Positions 41,282-50,396 are shown, counted from the first letter of the stretch. The stretch: DNA of 53,625 nt from Acidimicrobiaceae bacterium (GCA_027315045.1 DAHUZS010000063.1:1-53625); one strand, 5' to 3'. Notes: generated by a model from the sequence alone, not told the origin. Made by a program: numbers and translations.

Positions 41282-42165
41282 GGCGTTCCTATCTCCTGTG
41301 TGTCGGCGCTCGGCCGGGGTGCGACGAGTGGTTCGGCGGCCGCCGGCTGGGACCCGTCGAGGATCGCCCGCATGCGCTGCTCCACCTGGTGCCTGATCTG
41401 GTCGGGGTGGGTGAGCACGTAGAAGCGGCCTTCCTCGATCGCGTTGACCACCATCTGGGCGACCAGCTCCGGTGGCATGCCGTCGGCCAGGAAGCGTTCT
41501 TGCATCGCGAGGCGCCGGGTCTCGCGCTCGGAGTCCACCGCGGCGTCCTGCAGGTGGACCGGCCGGTTCCGCTCGGCAGTGACGATCCGGGTGGCCACCA
41601 TCCCGGGGCACAGCACCGAGACCCCGATCGCCGACCCGGCGGCCCGCAGGTCGTGCCACAGCCCCTCGGAGAGCCGGGTGACGGCGTGCTTGGTGACCGA
41701 GTAGATCGAACCGCTGCCGGTGGACAGGCCGAGGACCGACGAGGTGTTGACCACGTGGCCCGGCTCGCCGTGGGCCAGCATCCGTGGGACGAAGGCCCGG
41801 ATGCCGTGGACCACGCCCATCAGGTTCACGCCGAGCACCCAGCTCCAGTCGTTTTCGGTCGTGGCCCAGATCGGGGAGCCGCCGCCCGAGACCCCGGCGT
41901 TGTTGCACACCACGTGGACCGGCCCGAATCGGGCCTCTGCCGCGTCGGCCAGGGCGTCGACCGCTCGGGGGTCCGAGACGTCGGTCGGGTGGGCGCTGAC
42001 GCTGGCCCCGCCGGCGGCGAGCTCTCGCTCGACCTTGGCCAGGGGCTCGGCATCCACGTCCGCAAGGACGACGGCCATGCCCTCGCCAGCGAACCGCAGC
42101 GCCATGGCTCGGCCGATGCCGCTGCCCGCTCCGCTCACGACCGCCGTTCGACCCGACAATCGCAT
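41278..42165 (-). CDS. Short-chain dehydrogenase/reductase (SDR)
   Basis: 295 aa from ATG 42165. Classical SDR: TAVVSGAGSGIGRAMAL (NAD(P) loop), ADVDAEPLAK with Asp favouring NAD, NNAGVSGGG, and the catalytic set with Ser in NTSSVLGLS and YSVTKHAV (Tyr-x3-Lys). The C-terminal extension ADGMPPELVAQMVVNAIEEGRFYVLTH is common in actinobacterial SDRs. First gene of the minus-strand four-gene group. Confidence 0.92.
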   Translation of the reverse strand: MRLSGRTAVVSGAGSGIGRAMALRFAGEGMAVVLADVDAEPLAKVERELAAGGASVSAHPTDVSDPRAVDALADAAEARFGPVHVVCNNAGVSGGGSPIWATTENDWSWVLGVNLMGVVHGIRAFVPRMLAHGEPGHVVNTSSVLGLSTGSGSIYSVTKHAVTRLSEGLWHDLRAAGSAIGVSVLCPGMVATRIVTAERNRPVHLQDAAVDSERETRRLAMQERFLADGMPPELVAQMVVNAIEEGRFYVLTHPDQIRHQVEQRMRAILDGSQPAAAEPLVAPRPSADTQEIGTP

Positions 42166-42325
42166 GTCCCCCCCTGGGCCGCCCACTGCTCGGTCACAAA
42201 CAGTACCGACCGCGGCGGTGCGGCAGGGCCCCGACCCGGCGGCACCCGATGGGTCGGTCCCGAGCGCGACAGGCGAGGTCGCCCGGAGCGATACTGGGAC
42301 CGGTTCTGCGGGGGAGGGAGGCGCG

Positions 42326-42694
42326 ATGGCTATCCAGTTGAACCACACGATCGTCCCGGTCCAGGACAAGCAAGCGGCGGCGGAGTTCTTAGCCGAGATC
42401 CTGGACCTCGGTCCGCCCCAGGTCTTTGGGCCCTTCGTCTGCGTGGAGACGGCGAACGGGGTCAGCCTCGACTACGACGATCGCTGGGGCCCGGCCCACA
42501 ACCACTACGCGTTCTTGGTGAGTGAGGAGGAGTTCGACGCCATCTTCGAGAGGGTCAAGGCCCGTGGCCTCACCTACTGGGCGGACCCCGGGCACCAGCG
42601 GGCCAACCAGATCAACGGCAACGGACGGGGCTTCTACTTCGAGGACCCCTCGGGGCACAACATGGAGGTGCTCACCCGGCCCTACGGCAGCTGA
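42326..42694 (+). CDS. VOC-family (glyoxalase/dioxygenase fold) protein
   Basis: 122 aa from ATG 42326 after GGGGGAGGGAGG. A single VOC domain of two beta-alpha-beta3 units: NHTIVPVQDKQAAAEFLAEIL, NHYAFLVSEEEFDAIFERV, GRGFYFEDPSGHNMEVLTRPY. Metal-ligand positions (His8, His in HNHYAF, Glu in NMEV) are present. Could be an extradiol-type or lyase-type enzyme or a binding protein. Confidence 0.88.
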   Translation: MAIQLNHTIVPVQDKQAAAEFLAEILDLGPPQVFGPFVCVETANGVSLDYDDRWGPAHNHYAFLVSEEEFDAIFERVKARGLTYWADPGHQRANQINGNGRGFYFEDPSGHNMEVLTRPYGS

Positions 42695-42715
42695 CGGCCG
42701 GCAGACCCGGTTCGG

Positions 42716-43369
42716 TTAGGAGCCGTTCGGCAAGAATCGCCCGGCACCGAGCACGAACACTCGGTCGGCGGTGACGGTGTCCCCGCTACGGGCCCCTTCG
42801 ACCGCCACCCTGGCCCCCTTCACGACGATGCCGGACGAGGCGGGCACCAAATCGCGGTAGTAGGTGGTGGAAGCCTGTTCGTTCACCGTGACCGTCCGTC
42901 CGGCCACGGTCGCGAGGGTGAAGCCGTTCCCGGTCACGCTGGCGACCGTCCCGGCCGCGACGAAGTCGAAGGGCCCGAACGCACCGCCGGACCCCGGCCC
43001 GAACGCACCGCCGGACCCGGGCCCGCCGGCGGACGGCCCGGGTCCGGCCGGGGCGACCACCCGGGCCGGCCCGGAGGTCGTGGTGGCAAGCCCCACGGAC
43101 AGGCCCACGACCGCCAGGGCCAGGACCCCGGCGACCACCCAGGCTAGGGCGGCAGAGTGGAGCGGCCCCCGGTGCCCGGAAGCTGGCCCGGCGCGCGGCG
43201 GCGCCCAGCCCGCCCAGCCGGGCGGTGGACCCCCGGGGGGAGGAGGCGCGCCGGGAGGAGACCCGGCGCCCTCGGCCGGGTACTCGCCAGTGGGTTCGGG
43301 GGCCGGGCGCTCCGGAGCCGGGGTCACCGGCTGGTCGGGGGATTCCGCGTCACCGTCTGCGGCTGGCAC
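42716..43369 (-). CDS. Membrane-anchored DUF5666-like protein
   Basis: 217 aa from GTG 43369. The first 70 residues are Pro/Gly-rich, followed by one helix (AALAWVVAGVLALAVVGLSVGLA) and an outside domain. The GGAFGPGSGGAFGP linker comes from a duplicated 24-base unit (about 42975-43020). The C-terminal part (GTVASVTGNGFTLATVAGRTVTVNE, ARVAVEGARSGDTVTADRVFVLG) is the DUF5666/OB-like beta domain. Function unknown. Direct repeats sit in its promoter (43390-43420). Confidence 0.75.
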   Translation of the reverse strand: MPAADGDAESPDQPVTPAPERPAPEPTGEYPAEGAGSPPGAPPPPGGPPPGWAGWAPPRAGPASGHRGPLHSAALAWVVAGVLALAVVGLSVGLATTTSGPARVVAPAGPGPSAGGPGSGGAFGPGSGGAFGPFDFVAAGTVASVTGNGFTLATVAGRTVTVNEQASTTYYRDLVPASSGIVVKGARVAVEGARSGDTVTADRVFVLGAGRFLPNGS

Positions 43370-43389
43370 GATCCCATGGTCGCACGGTC

Positions 43390-43420
43390 CGATAAGAAAC
43401 CCTGGTGGTCTCGATAAGAA
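43390..43420 (-). promoter_or_regulatory. Direct repeats TTCTTATCG, 22 bp apart, upstream of the DUF5666-like gene
   Basis: On the minus strand TTCTTATCG occurs at 43420-43412 and 43398-43390, exactly two helical turns apart, ending 21 bases before the GTG at 43369. Such direct repeats are typical of OmpR/PhoB-type response regulator sites; the downstream copy may also serve as the -10. Confidence 0.4.
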
Positions 43421-43448
43421 GCCCCGAACGACCCGAGCCCCGCTCAGA

Positions 43449-44993
43449 TCAGACGGGGGCTTCGAGGTGCAGCTTCGGGACGTGGGGGCGTGGCCGGTGG
43501 GCGCGGAGCACCTCGAGCAGGTGCTCGCGGGCCGACCGCCAAGCCCGGTCGTCCCACCGGTTGACCGATTGGGTCGGATCCTCGAGCGTCGAGTACAGCT
43601 CGCCCTCGGTGCCGTCGTGCACCGTCCCGGGATCGTACGCGGTGCAGACCAACCCGTCGCGGTGGTCGGTGCGCAGGTGCACGGCCACCCTGAGCAGTTC
43701 GCTGTCCCATTCCGTGACGACCTGGTCGAATCCCCTGGCCTCGGCGTCACGGTCGTCGGTGGGGAGGGGGGCGCCGTCCATCCACCCGGGCGACTCCACC
43801 CCGGCGACGGCGCAGAAGGTGGGGGCCAGATCGAGCAGCCCCACGGGCCTCTTGACCACGGCGGGTGCCGGCCCGCTCGAGGGGGCGGGGCGCCACACGA
43901 GCGGCAGACGCATCAGCGCGTCCACGTGGTAGGGGCCCTTGAACAGCAGCCCGAAGTCTCCCTGGAACTCGCCGTGGTCACTCGTGTAGAAGACGTCGAG
44001 GTCGGCCCCCCAACCCCGCTCCTCGATCCGCCGGAGGACCCGCCCCAATGCCTCGTCGATCAGCTCGCACTCGACCGCATTGCGGGCGTTCACCTCTCTC
44101 ACCTGGTCGGTGGTGAGGGTCGCTGGGACCCAACGCGCCGGCGCCTCGGAGTTGGAGACGAGCGACCCCTCGTACCACAGCCGCCAGTGTCGGGGCTTGC
44201 CCTCGATGATTTGGTCCCGCTCGGCCACCGAGGGCGGGAAGCCGGGCGGGAGCGGCACGTCGCGCCAGTCGATCCGGGCCACCTCGGACTGGGGTGGGTC
44301 CCAGGGGTGGTGCGGGTCGGGGAAGCTCATCCAGCAGAACCAGTCCTCGTCGCCCTCGAGCGAGTCCAGCCAGGCGATCGTCCGCTCCGCTACCCAGTCG
44401 GTGTGGTACAGCTCGCGCGCGACCGGGTTCACCTTCACCTGGGGGGCGCCAGTGTCGCCCCCAGCCTGGGCGTTGACCGAGAGCTCGGCGTCCAAGGCCT
44501 GATAGAAGCCGCTCACCGTCTCGGGGTGCTCGGCGGCCAGCCAGCGGGCGTAGTGCAGCGGTCCGACGCTGCCGTGGGCCGCCAGCTCCAGGTGCTCGAA
44601 CCCCCGATGGGACCCGCCCGGGGGCCGGGTGCCCAGCCGGGACTGGGCGTTCTCGGCGAACCTCAGGAAGGGATCCAGGAACGGCTCGAAGTGCGCCTTG
44701 ATCAGCGCGGTGCGATAGCCGTGCAGGCGGAGGACCTCTGCCACCGAGGGCGCGTCCAACGGGAGCGGGACGCCGTTCATCCAGACCCCGTGGGTCGTCG
44801 GGTACTGGCCGGTCAGCAGGGTCGCGCGCGAGGGCATGCAGACGACCGACTGGGGGTGGGCTCGTTCGTAGCGGATGCCCTCGACGGCCAGTCGGTCGAT
44901 CACCGGGGTCCGGGCCAACGTTCCGCCGTTGCAGCCGAGGGTGTCGTAGCGCTGCTGGTCGGTGGTCACGAAAAGCACTTTGCGGCGGCTCAC
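43449..44993 (-). CDS. Sulfatase (formylglycine-dependent)
   Basis: 514 aa from GTG 44993, overlapping the SRPBCC stop (GTGA). Arylsulfatase/choline-sulfatase-type fold: VLFVTTDQQRYDTLGCNG carries the metal-binding Asp, and CMPSRATLLTGQYP is the C-x-P-S-R signature (Cys52, oxidised to formylglycine by a maturase not in the window). FPDPHHPWDPP and YTSDHGEFQGDFGLLFKG add the remaining metal and sulfate ligands. No signal peptide, so cytoplasmic. Substrate not deducible; choline- or alkyl-sulfate is possible. Confidence 0.92.
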   Translation of the reverse strand: MSRRKVLFVTTDQQRYDTLGCNGGTLARTPVIDRLAVEGIRYERAHPQSVVCMPSRATLLTGQYPTTHGVWMNGVPLPLDAPSVAEVLRLHGYRTALIKAHFEPFLDPFLRFAENAQSRLGTRPPGGSHRGFEHLELAAHGSVGPLHYARWLAAEHPETVSGFYQALDAELSVNAQAGGDTGAPQVKVNPVARELYHTDWVAERTIAWLDSLEGDEDWFCWMSFPDPHHPWDPPQSEVARIDWRDVPLPPGFPPSVAERDQIIEGKPRHWRLWYEGSLVSNSEAPARWVPATLTTDQVREVNARNAVECELIDEALGRVLRRIEERGWGADLDVFYTSDHGEFQGDFGLLFKGPYHVDALMRLPLVWRPAPSSGPAPAVVKRPVGLLDLAPTFCAVAGVESPGWMDGAPLPTDDRDAEARGFDQVVTEWDSELLRVAVHLRTDHRDGLVCTAYDPGTVHDGTEGELYSTLEDPTQSVNRWDDRAWRSAREHLLEVLRAHRPRPHVPKLHLEAPV

Positions 44994-45394
44994 CGGGCCT
45001 CCTCGAACCGCCGGGCCAGGTTCTCGAGCGCCGCTCCGGCGGCGCCGCCGAGGGCGAGGGCGCTCGCCGGCGGCTCGGCGTCGGTCCCGAAGACCACGAG
45101 ACTGCGCCCCTCGTCGATCGGGACCACGTCGAGGGTGGCGAGATGCCGACGGCACATCGGGCCGTCGCTCGAATACTGGAGACGACGCTGCAGCGGGTCG
45201 CGGGTCACGATGGTCTCGGTGACGACCTGTCCGCTCGCCAGCGTGATCGTTCGAGTCGTCCCCTCGAGGTGGGACGACTCGATCCCCGGGAACCACTCCT
45301 CGATCCGGTCCGGATCGCCGACGAGCGCCCACACCTCCTTGGCACCTCGGTCGATGACGACTTCGCGCCGAACGGAGCCCTGGTTGGTGATCAA
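44990..45394 (-). CDS. SRPBCC (START/Bet v1-like) family protein
   Basis: 134 aa from ATG 45394. Starts VRREVVIDRGAKEVWALVGDPDRIEEWFPGI, the standard opening of polyketide-cyclase-like lipid-binding proteins, and continues with RTITLASGQVVTETIVTRDPLQRRLQYS. Ends in a helix with ALENLARRFEEAR. It is coupled to the sulfatase gene by overlap; a hydrophobic ligand pocket is expected. Confidence 0.85.
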   Translation of the reverse strand: MITNQGSVRREVVIDRGAKEVWALVGDPDRIEEWFPGIESSHLEGTTRTITLASGQVVTETIVTRDPLQRRLQYSSDGPMCRRHLATLDVVPIDEGRSLVVFGTDAEPPASALALGGAAGAALENLARRFEEAR

Positions 45395-45471
45395 CGTCGC
45401 TGTGGTCCCTTCGTGCAGAGCGGACGCCCTCCGACGCCCGGGCCACCCGCCGCCCAGGGTCTAATCAAGAA

Positions 45472-45546
45472 GTTGCCGACGTCGCAACCGGAGTTGACGC
45501 TCCAGCGTGCCCGGAAGTTGACTGGTCCTGACGGTCGGACCTACAT
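45472..45546 (+). promoter_or_regulatory. Probable promoter and inverted repeat upstream of the DinB-like gene
   Basis: A perfect inverted repeat GTTGC-N7-GCAAC lies at 45472-45488. Downstream, a -35-like TTGACT (45518-45523) is 17 bases from a -10-like CTACAT (45541-45546). A second TTGAC is at 45493-45497. The inverted repeat could be an operator of this promoter or of the divergent SRPBCC-sulfatase operon. Confidence 0.4.
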
Positions 45547-45565
45547 CGGACCAACGGAGGTCCTC

Positions 45566-46132
45566 ATGACCGAGCCCATCTTGGACTCGCTGCAACGGCG
45601 GGTCCGCGCCCTTCACTCCTTGTACTCCGACGCCCTCGGAACCATGGACATCGACCAGGTGAACCACTTCGAGCGTGAGGGTGTGCTGCCGATCGCGTTC
45701 AGCCTGTTTCACATCGCGAACATGATCGACACCTCGTTCATGGCCATCACCGGGCTCGCCCCGACCTGGAACTGGGCCTGGGAGGCGCGGGTGCGGCCGG
45801 CCATCGCCGACCACGGCAAACACCGGAGTGTGGCCGAGATGATCCACCAGCGCATCGGTGACTACGGGGCGTTCCAGGACTACCTGCACCGGGTCTTCGA
45901 CCGGGTCGAGTCGTGGCTGGCCGACCTCGATCCGGCCGAGCTCACGAGGATCGTGATCAAGCGGCCGTTCCCCGATCAGATCGCCAGCACCTTCAGCGCG
46001 CGTGTGGCCGGGCCCGAGGGGATCACCGTCCTCGACGCCGTGGAGTGCTGGATCTACCAGCACGGGCTTCGACACATGGGGGAGATCGAACTCGCCCGGG
46101 GGTTGGTCGGTTTGGGCGGAATGACCTCGTGA
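45566..46132 (+). CDS. DinB-like four-helix protein
   Basis: 188 aa from ATG 45566, with ACGGAGG (45554-45560) ahead. Helical throughout: ILDSLQRRVRALHSLYSDAL, IAFSLFHIANMIDTSFMAI, IHQRIGDYGAFQDYLHRVFDRV and WIYQHGLRHMGEIELARGL. The H-x3 pairs in FHIAN and HGLRHMGE fit the three-His metal site of DinB/YfiT proteins, which use thiols or act as hydrolases. Its stop overlaps the GTG of the MFS gene. Confidence 0.75.
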   Translation: MTEPILDSLQRRVRALHSLYSDALGTMDIDQVNHFEREGVLPIAFSLFHIANMIDTSFMAITGLAPTWNWAWEARVRPAIADHGKHRSVAEMIHQRIGDYGAFQDYLHRVFDRVESWLADLDPAELTRIVIKRPFPDQIASTFSARVAGPEGITVLDAVECWIYQHGLRHMGEIELARGLVGLGGMTS

Positions 46133-47820
46133 ACCTGGCCGGTGGGGTTCGGGTCTGGCGCCGCCAGCTCGACTGCTACCCGGCGTCCTCGGCCCGGTAT
46201 CGCTACCTGACGGTCGTGGTCCTCACCACCGTCGTCCTCTACTACCAGCAGTACGTTGGCGGTGCGGTGTCCCCGTCGGTGCTGGCGTTCTTCGGGATGT
46301 CGTTCCGCTTCTACCTGAGCGTGGTCGTGGTCTCGAACGCGGCCGGCGCGATCGCGAGCCTGGTGGCCGGGCTGGCCGACCGGTGGGGTCGGGCCAACAT
46401 CGCCCTCTACGGGCTGCTGGCGGCCAGCCTGACCACCACGCTCGGCATCCCCAACGCCACGGGCCGCTTCGAGTACGGCGCCCTGGTCTCGGTGGTCGGG
46501 TTCATCGAGGGCATGGTGCTCGTGGCGACCCCGGCACTGGTCCGGGACTTCTCCCCCCAGCTCGGCCGGGGGCGGGCGATGGGCTTCTGGACCCTCGGCC
46601 CGGTGATGGGCAGCCTGATGGTCTCGGAAGTGGCGTCGAACACCCTGCCCCACCTGCACGCGTGGCAGGACCAGTTCCACATCGCCGGGTTGACCGGGCT
46701 CGGCGTGTTCATCCTGGCTTTCTTCACCCTGCGGGAGCTGTCACCCTCGCTGCGGGACCAGCTCATGGTCTCGATCAGGGAGCGGGCCCTCCTCGAGGCC
46801 CGGGCCCGTGGGATCGACGTCCGGGCGGCCCTCGAGCATCCGTGGCGCCAGATGCTTGGACCCCGGGTCCTCCTTCCCTCGCTCGGGGTCGGGGTCTTCC
46901 TCCTCATCTACTACGCGGCGGTCGCGTTCTTCGTCATCTACTTCACCTCGGTGTTTGGGTTCACCCAGGCCCAGGCGAACGGGCTTGGCGATTAGTTCTG
47001 GGCGGCGGACGCCGTGACGGTGGTGGTGGTCGGCGTCCTGTCGGACACGGTCAGGGTACGCAAGCCCTTCGTCGTCGTGGGGACGGTTGTGGCCATCGTG
47101 ATGACCATCGTGTTCGGAAGCCGGGCCACCCACCCGCAGACCTCCTATGACACCTTCATCGTGATCATCTCGATCCTCTCCGCCTCGCGGGGCTTCGCCT
47201 ACTCGCCGTGGATGGCGGCGTTCACCGAGACCCTGGAGCGGCGCAACCCGGCTCTCGTGGCCACGGGCCTGGCCGTCTGGGGCTGGATGCTCCGGGCGGT
47301 GGTGGCGATCTCCTTCCTCGTGATCCCCTACGTCGTCACCTCGGTCAGCCCGGTGGTGAACTACGGGCCGCGCCTGCTGGCCATCGAGACGACCTACCCC
47401 CGACAGGTCCAGACCCTCCGCCAGATCGACCCGGCCACCCTGGCCAAACTACGGGCCAACCCGTCGGACGCCGCAACCATCGCCAAGGCCCTGCACGAGA
47501 TCGAAGTCAAGAGCCGCGTCTCGTCCTCGGCGGCGGTCGCCCGGCTGGTGGCCCTGAGCAAGGTCCCCAAGGCCGACCGCGCCTACCTGCAGGCGCACGG
47601 CGCGGACGTCCTCGCCGCCCGTGCCGAGGCTCCGACCCAGTGGCGGCGCTGGTGGTGGGTGTGCGTGGGCGGCCAGATCGCCTTCCTCCCAACGGTGTTC
47701 CTGCTCACCGGACGGTGGCGTCGTTCGGCCGCCAAGCGGGACCTCGAGGCCCACCGGGCCGCGGTCGAGGCCGAGCTGGCCCGAATGGGACCGACCTCGG
47801 GGCCGCCGCCGCCGGGCTGA
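46129..47820 (+). pseudogene. MFS transporter interrupted by one in-frame TAG
   Basis: GTG 46129 overlaps the DinB stop. The frame encodes the first MFS half (AIASLVAGLADRWGRANIALYG is the loop 2-3 signature) up to ANGLGD, then TAG (46993-46995), and continues without frame change as FWAADAVTVVVVGVLSDTVRVRKPF to TGA 47818-47820. A TGG-to-TAG change (DWFW expected) is the simplest explanation. The second half has the remaining helices and a large loop (about 47390-47640). It is otherwise intact, so it is a very recent pseudogene, a sequencing error, or a read-through case. Confidence 0.75.
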
Positions 47821-47831
47821 TTGCCGTTGGC

Positions 47832-49130
47832 TCAGTAGTCGCCGGCGAGGTCGCGCTGGTTCGCCTCGCTGGCCCGGGCGGCGTGGCGGAGGATGTTGCG
47901 GGCCATGGAGGACTCCTGCTGGTCGGCCCGCTGGTCGTAGATCCGGGTCCGGGCGGCGTGCGCCTCGCTCGAGGTCGGTTCGGCCAGGACCGCCGCCTCG
48001 ACCAGGTGGCAGGCCAGCCGGAGATTGCCCGACTCGGCCAGCGCGAGGGCCCTGGCGACGACCACCTCCACCCCGCCGGCCAGCTCGACCCAGACCGACG
48101 CCTGCTCCGCCCGGGGGGCGGGCAGTAGGTTGTCGGGCTCCCCGTCGTACCAGCCGCCGAAGCGGCGCCAGACGTTGCGCACCAGGAACTGGGGATGGTC
48201 GTACACCGGCCGGAGGTAGGGCTTGTCGAGCAGGTGAGCGGGGATCGACACCTGGTGGATCACGTGGTCGAGGGAGAGCCCCTGGTTCATCAGCTCGACC
48301 GTCTGGTCCTCGAGCGAGTCGAGGAGCTCGGCGGTGTCGGTCAGCGCCTGTTCGATCCGGTCGGCACCGAAGATCGGCAGGCCGTGTCCGCTCACCAGGA
48401 CCTCGGCGCCGAGCCCGGCCATGGTTCGGAGCGCGCTGGCCCAGTCGCTCAGGTAGCGCTGGACCTTCTGGGGGTTCCCGGCGTTGGGCACGCTGTAGAC
48501 GAACAGGTCCCCGGGGTGCACCAGGCGCCGCTCGGGGATCCAGGTCCAGGTGGCGTCGTCGGTCTCTCCCCTAGCGTGGTGGAGTTCAATGGTGAGCTCG
48601 CCCCGGGTGAGGGTGAGCGCCTCGGAGTAGGTCGAGTCGGGCCGTCGCCAGCTCCCCGGCCAGGTGAAGGTGGCGACAGGAAGCCCGAACTGGCGCTGGT
48701 TGATGGCGGCGTTCCACCCCCGGGTGCGTTCGTAGCGGTCGAAGTGCGAAGCCATGAGCTCGTGCCCGTAGACCACCGGGCCCGGCCAGCCGCGCTCGGC
48801 CGCTTCGACCTCGAAGCGGGCTGTGCCGAAGACGTGGTCGATGTGGTGATGGGAGAACACCGCCAGCGCCATCGGAGCGTCGGGCCGCCAGCCCCTGGTG
48901 GCTTCGAACACGACATCGGCGTCGTAGGGGCCACCGGTGTCGAGGAACACGAGCCCGTCGCCGCTGTCGAGCGCCGTGACCGACGAGACGCTCTTGATGT
49001 ACAGGATCCCGTCGTCGATCTCCTGGGCGTCTCTCCTCAGGATCGGCACGACCGGATGGTCGGCGAAGACCAGGTCGCCCTCGCCCAACCAGTGGCGTTC
49101 GGCGAGCTCACGGATGGTCGGGTTCGGCAC
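47832..49130 (-). CDS. Metallo-beta-lactamase-fold hydrolase with alkylsulfatase dimerisation domain
   Basis: 432 aa from GTG 49130 with AAAGGAG eight bases ahead. The metal motif is SHHHIDHVFG, with later VYGHELM and RLVHPGDLF as further ligand regions. The region after residue 270 (ELLDSLEDQTVELMNQGLSLDHVIHQV, RRFGGWYDGEPDNLLP, ALALAESGNLRLACHLVEAAVLAEP) is the dimerisation domain of SdsA1/BDS1-type alkylsulfatases. The SCP2-like third domain of those enzymes is missing and no signal peptide is visible. Secondary alkyl sulfate or a similar ester is a possible substrate. Confidence 0.85.
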   Translation of the reverse strand: MPNPTIRELAERHWLGEGDLVFADHPVVPILRRDAQEIDDGILYIKSVSSVTALDSGDGLVFLDTGGPYDADVVFEATRGWRPDAPMALAVFSHHHIDHVFGTARFEVEAAERGWPGPVVYGHELMASHFDRYERTRGWNAAINQRQFGLPVATFTWPGSWRRPDSTYSEALTLTRGELTIELHHARGETDDATWTWIPERRLVHPGDLFVYSVPNAGNPQKVQRYLSDWASALRTMAGLGAEVLVSGHGLPIFGADRIEQALTDTAELLDSLEDQTVELMNQGLSLDHVIHQVSIPAHLLDKPYLRPVYDHPQFLVRNVWRRFGGWYDGEPDNLLPAPRAEQASVWVELAGGVEVVVARALALAESGNLRLACHLVEAAVLAEPTSSEAHAARTRIYDQRADQQESSMARNILRHAARASEANQRDLAGDY

Positions 49131-49517
49131 GAGGGCTCCTTTCTCGGCGTTGACCGGGCGTGCCACCTTGCTACACGACGTGCCCGACACACCATCGGGC
49201 CAAGAGGGACCGCCGGTCGCGGGGCGAGGCGGTCCGGGATGCCGGGGTCTCAGGGCACGCCGACGCCGGTACGGCGAGCAGCGGCGGCCCCGGTCTCGTC
49301 GTGATCGCGAGGGCAGTCGGGACGGGTGACGTCGCGGACCCCGCCCTCGAGGCGCCCGTTTCCTTTGGCCGTCCTTCGCCCCGGCGGTCCCGGGAGATCG
49401 ACTACTCCGGTTGCGCTTGAGCCCGCCGCCGTCTCAACTGGGGACCCCCCTGGTGGGAACCGAGTCCGAGTTCGACTGCTCAAAGAATCATGGGTGACTG
49501 TCTTTGTGACTGCGGGA
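49131..49517. other. 387-bp divergent intergenic region with hairpin
   Basis: No convincing gene. A perfect 8-bp inverted repeat GGACCGCC (49207-49214) / GGCGGTCC (49228-49235) with a 13-base loop lies between the diverging metallo-hydrolase and MerR genes. Its left arm falls in AGGGACCGCCGGTCGC, a weak half-match to the Dos-type box. An AT-richer stretch (49480-49515) before the MerR start is the likely MerR promoter. Confidence 0.45.
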
Positions 49518-50300
49518 GTGAACGGTGAGTGCCGCATCGACGAGCTGGCCCAGCGGGCGGGCACGACGGTCCGCAACATCCGCGCCTACCAGGACCGCGG
49601 ACTCCTGCCGCCGCCAAGAAGGGTGGGGAGGATCGGCCTCTACTCGTCCGCCCACCTGGCCCGGCTCCAGCTGATCAGCCAGATGTTGGGGCGGGGCTAC
49701 AGCCTGGCCAACATCGGCGAGCTGCTGGCGGCCTGGGAGCGCGGGCAGAGCCTGGGCGACCTCTTCGGGCCGGGGGCCCCGCTGACCGAGTCGTGGTCGG
49801 AGCGCAACCCGATGGTGCTCTCGCTCGAAGAGCTCGCCGGGCTGCTCGGCGCGGGGGCCGAGCGGATCGAGGCGGGGGGTGTGCTCGCACTGGTCCTGGC
49901 GGACGGACTCGTGGGCCGTCGGGACGACGATTTCGTGGTCGAGAACCTCCGGCTCCTCCGGGTGGGGACGGAGCTGGCGGCGGCGGGGATCCCGGTCCCG
50001 GCGTTCCTCGCCTGGCGCCGGACGTTGCACGACCGGATCGACGCGGTGGCGGCCGCATTCGTCGACCTGGTCGTGGCCCACGCGTTGGGCCCGGTGGAGC
50101 AGCTCGTGCCCACCAACCAATCGGCGGCGCTGCCCGAGCTGGTGGGACGACTCCGCCCGTTGGCCGAGGAGGCGGTCGCCGCAGAGCTGGCCGACGCCCT
50201 GGAGCGCCAGGTCGAAGAGCGCCTCGGCACGTCGGGGCCCCGCCGGCCGGAAGGCCACGGCAAGCGGGCGCCGTCGACCGGGGACGTCCCACCCCCTTGA
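49518..50300 (+). CDS. MerR-family transcriptional regulator
   Basis: 260 aa if GTG 49518 is used, which gives MNGECRIDELAQRAGTTVRN; GTG 49494 and 49506 are in frame. No Shine-Dalgarno is visible, so leaderless translation is possible. The N-terminal winged helix is complete: IDELAQRAGTTVRNIRAYQDRGLLPPP, RIGLYSSAHLARLQLISQMLGRGYSLANIGELL. The remainder (about 185 aa) is helical and has no metal-binding cysteines, so an organic ligand or no ligand is more likely than a metal. It may control the divergent metallo-hydrolase. Confidence 0.88.
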   Translation: MNGECRIDELAQRAGTTVRNIRAYQDRGLLPPPRRVGRIGLYSSAHLARLQLISQMLGRGYSLANIGELLAAWERGQSLGDLFGPGAPLTESWSERNPMVLSLEELAGLLGAGAERIEAGGVLALVLADGLVGRRDDDFVVENLRLLRVGTELAAAGIPVPAFLAWRRTLHDRIDAVAAAFVDLVVAHALGPVEQLVPTNQSAALPELVGRLRPLAEEAVAAELADALERQVEERLGTSGPRRPEGHGKRAPSTGDVPPP

Positions 50301-50396
50301 GCCATGGCGGGCCACGGCGCCCGACCTCGGCTGCTGGTCGAGGGCAGGCCCCGGCGCCTCGGTAGAATTCCGGCCGGGACCGGGAGAGGAGACCAC

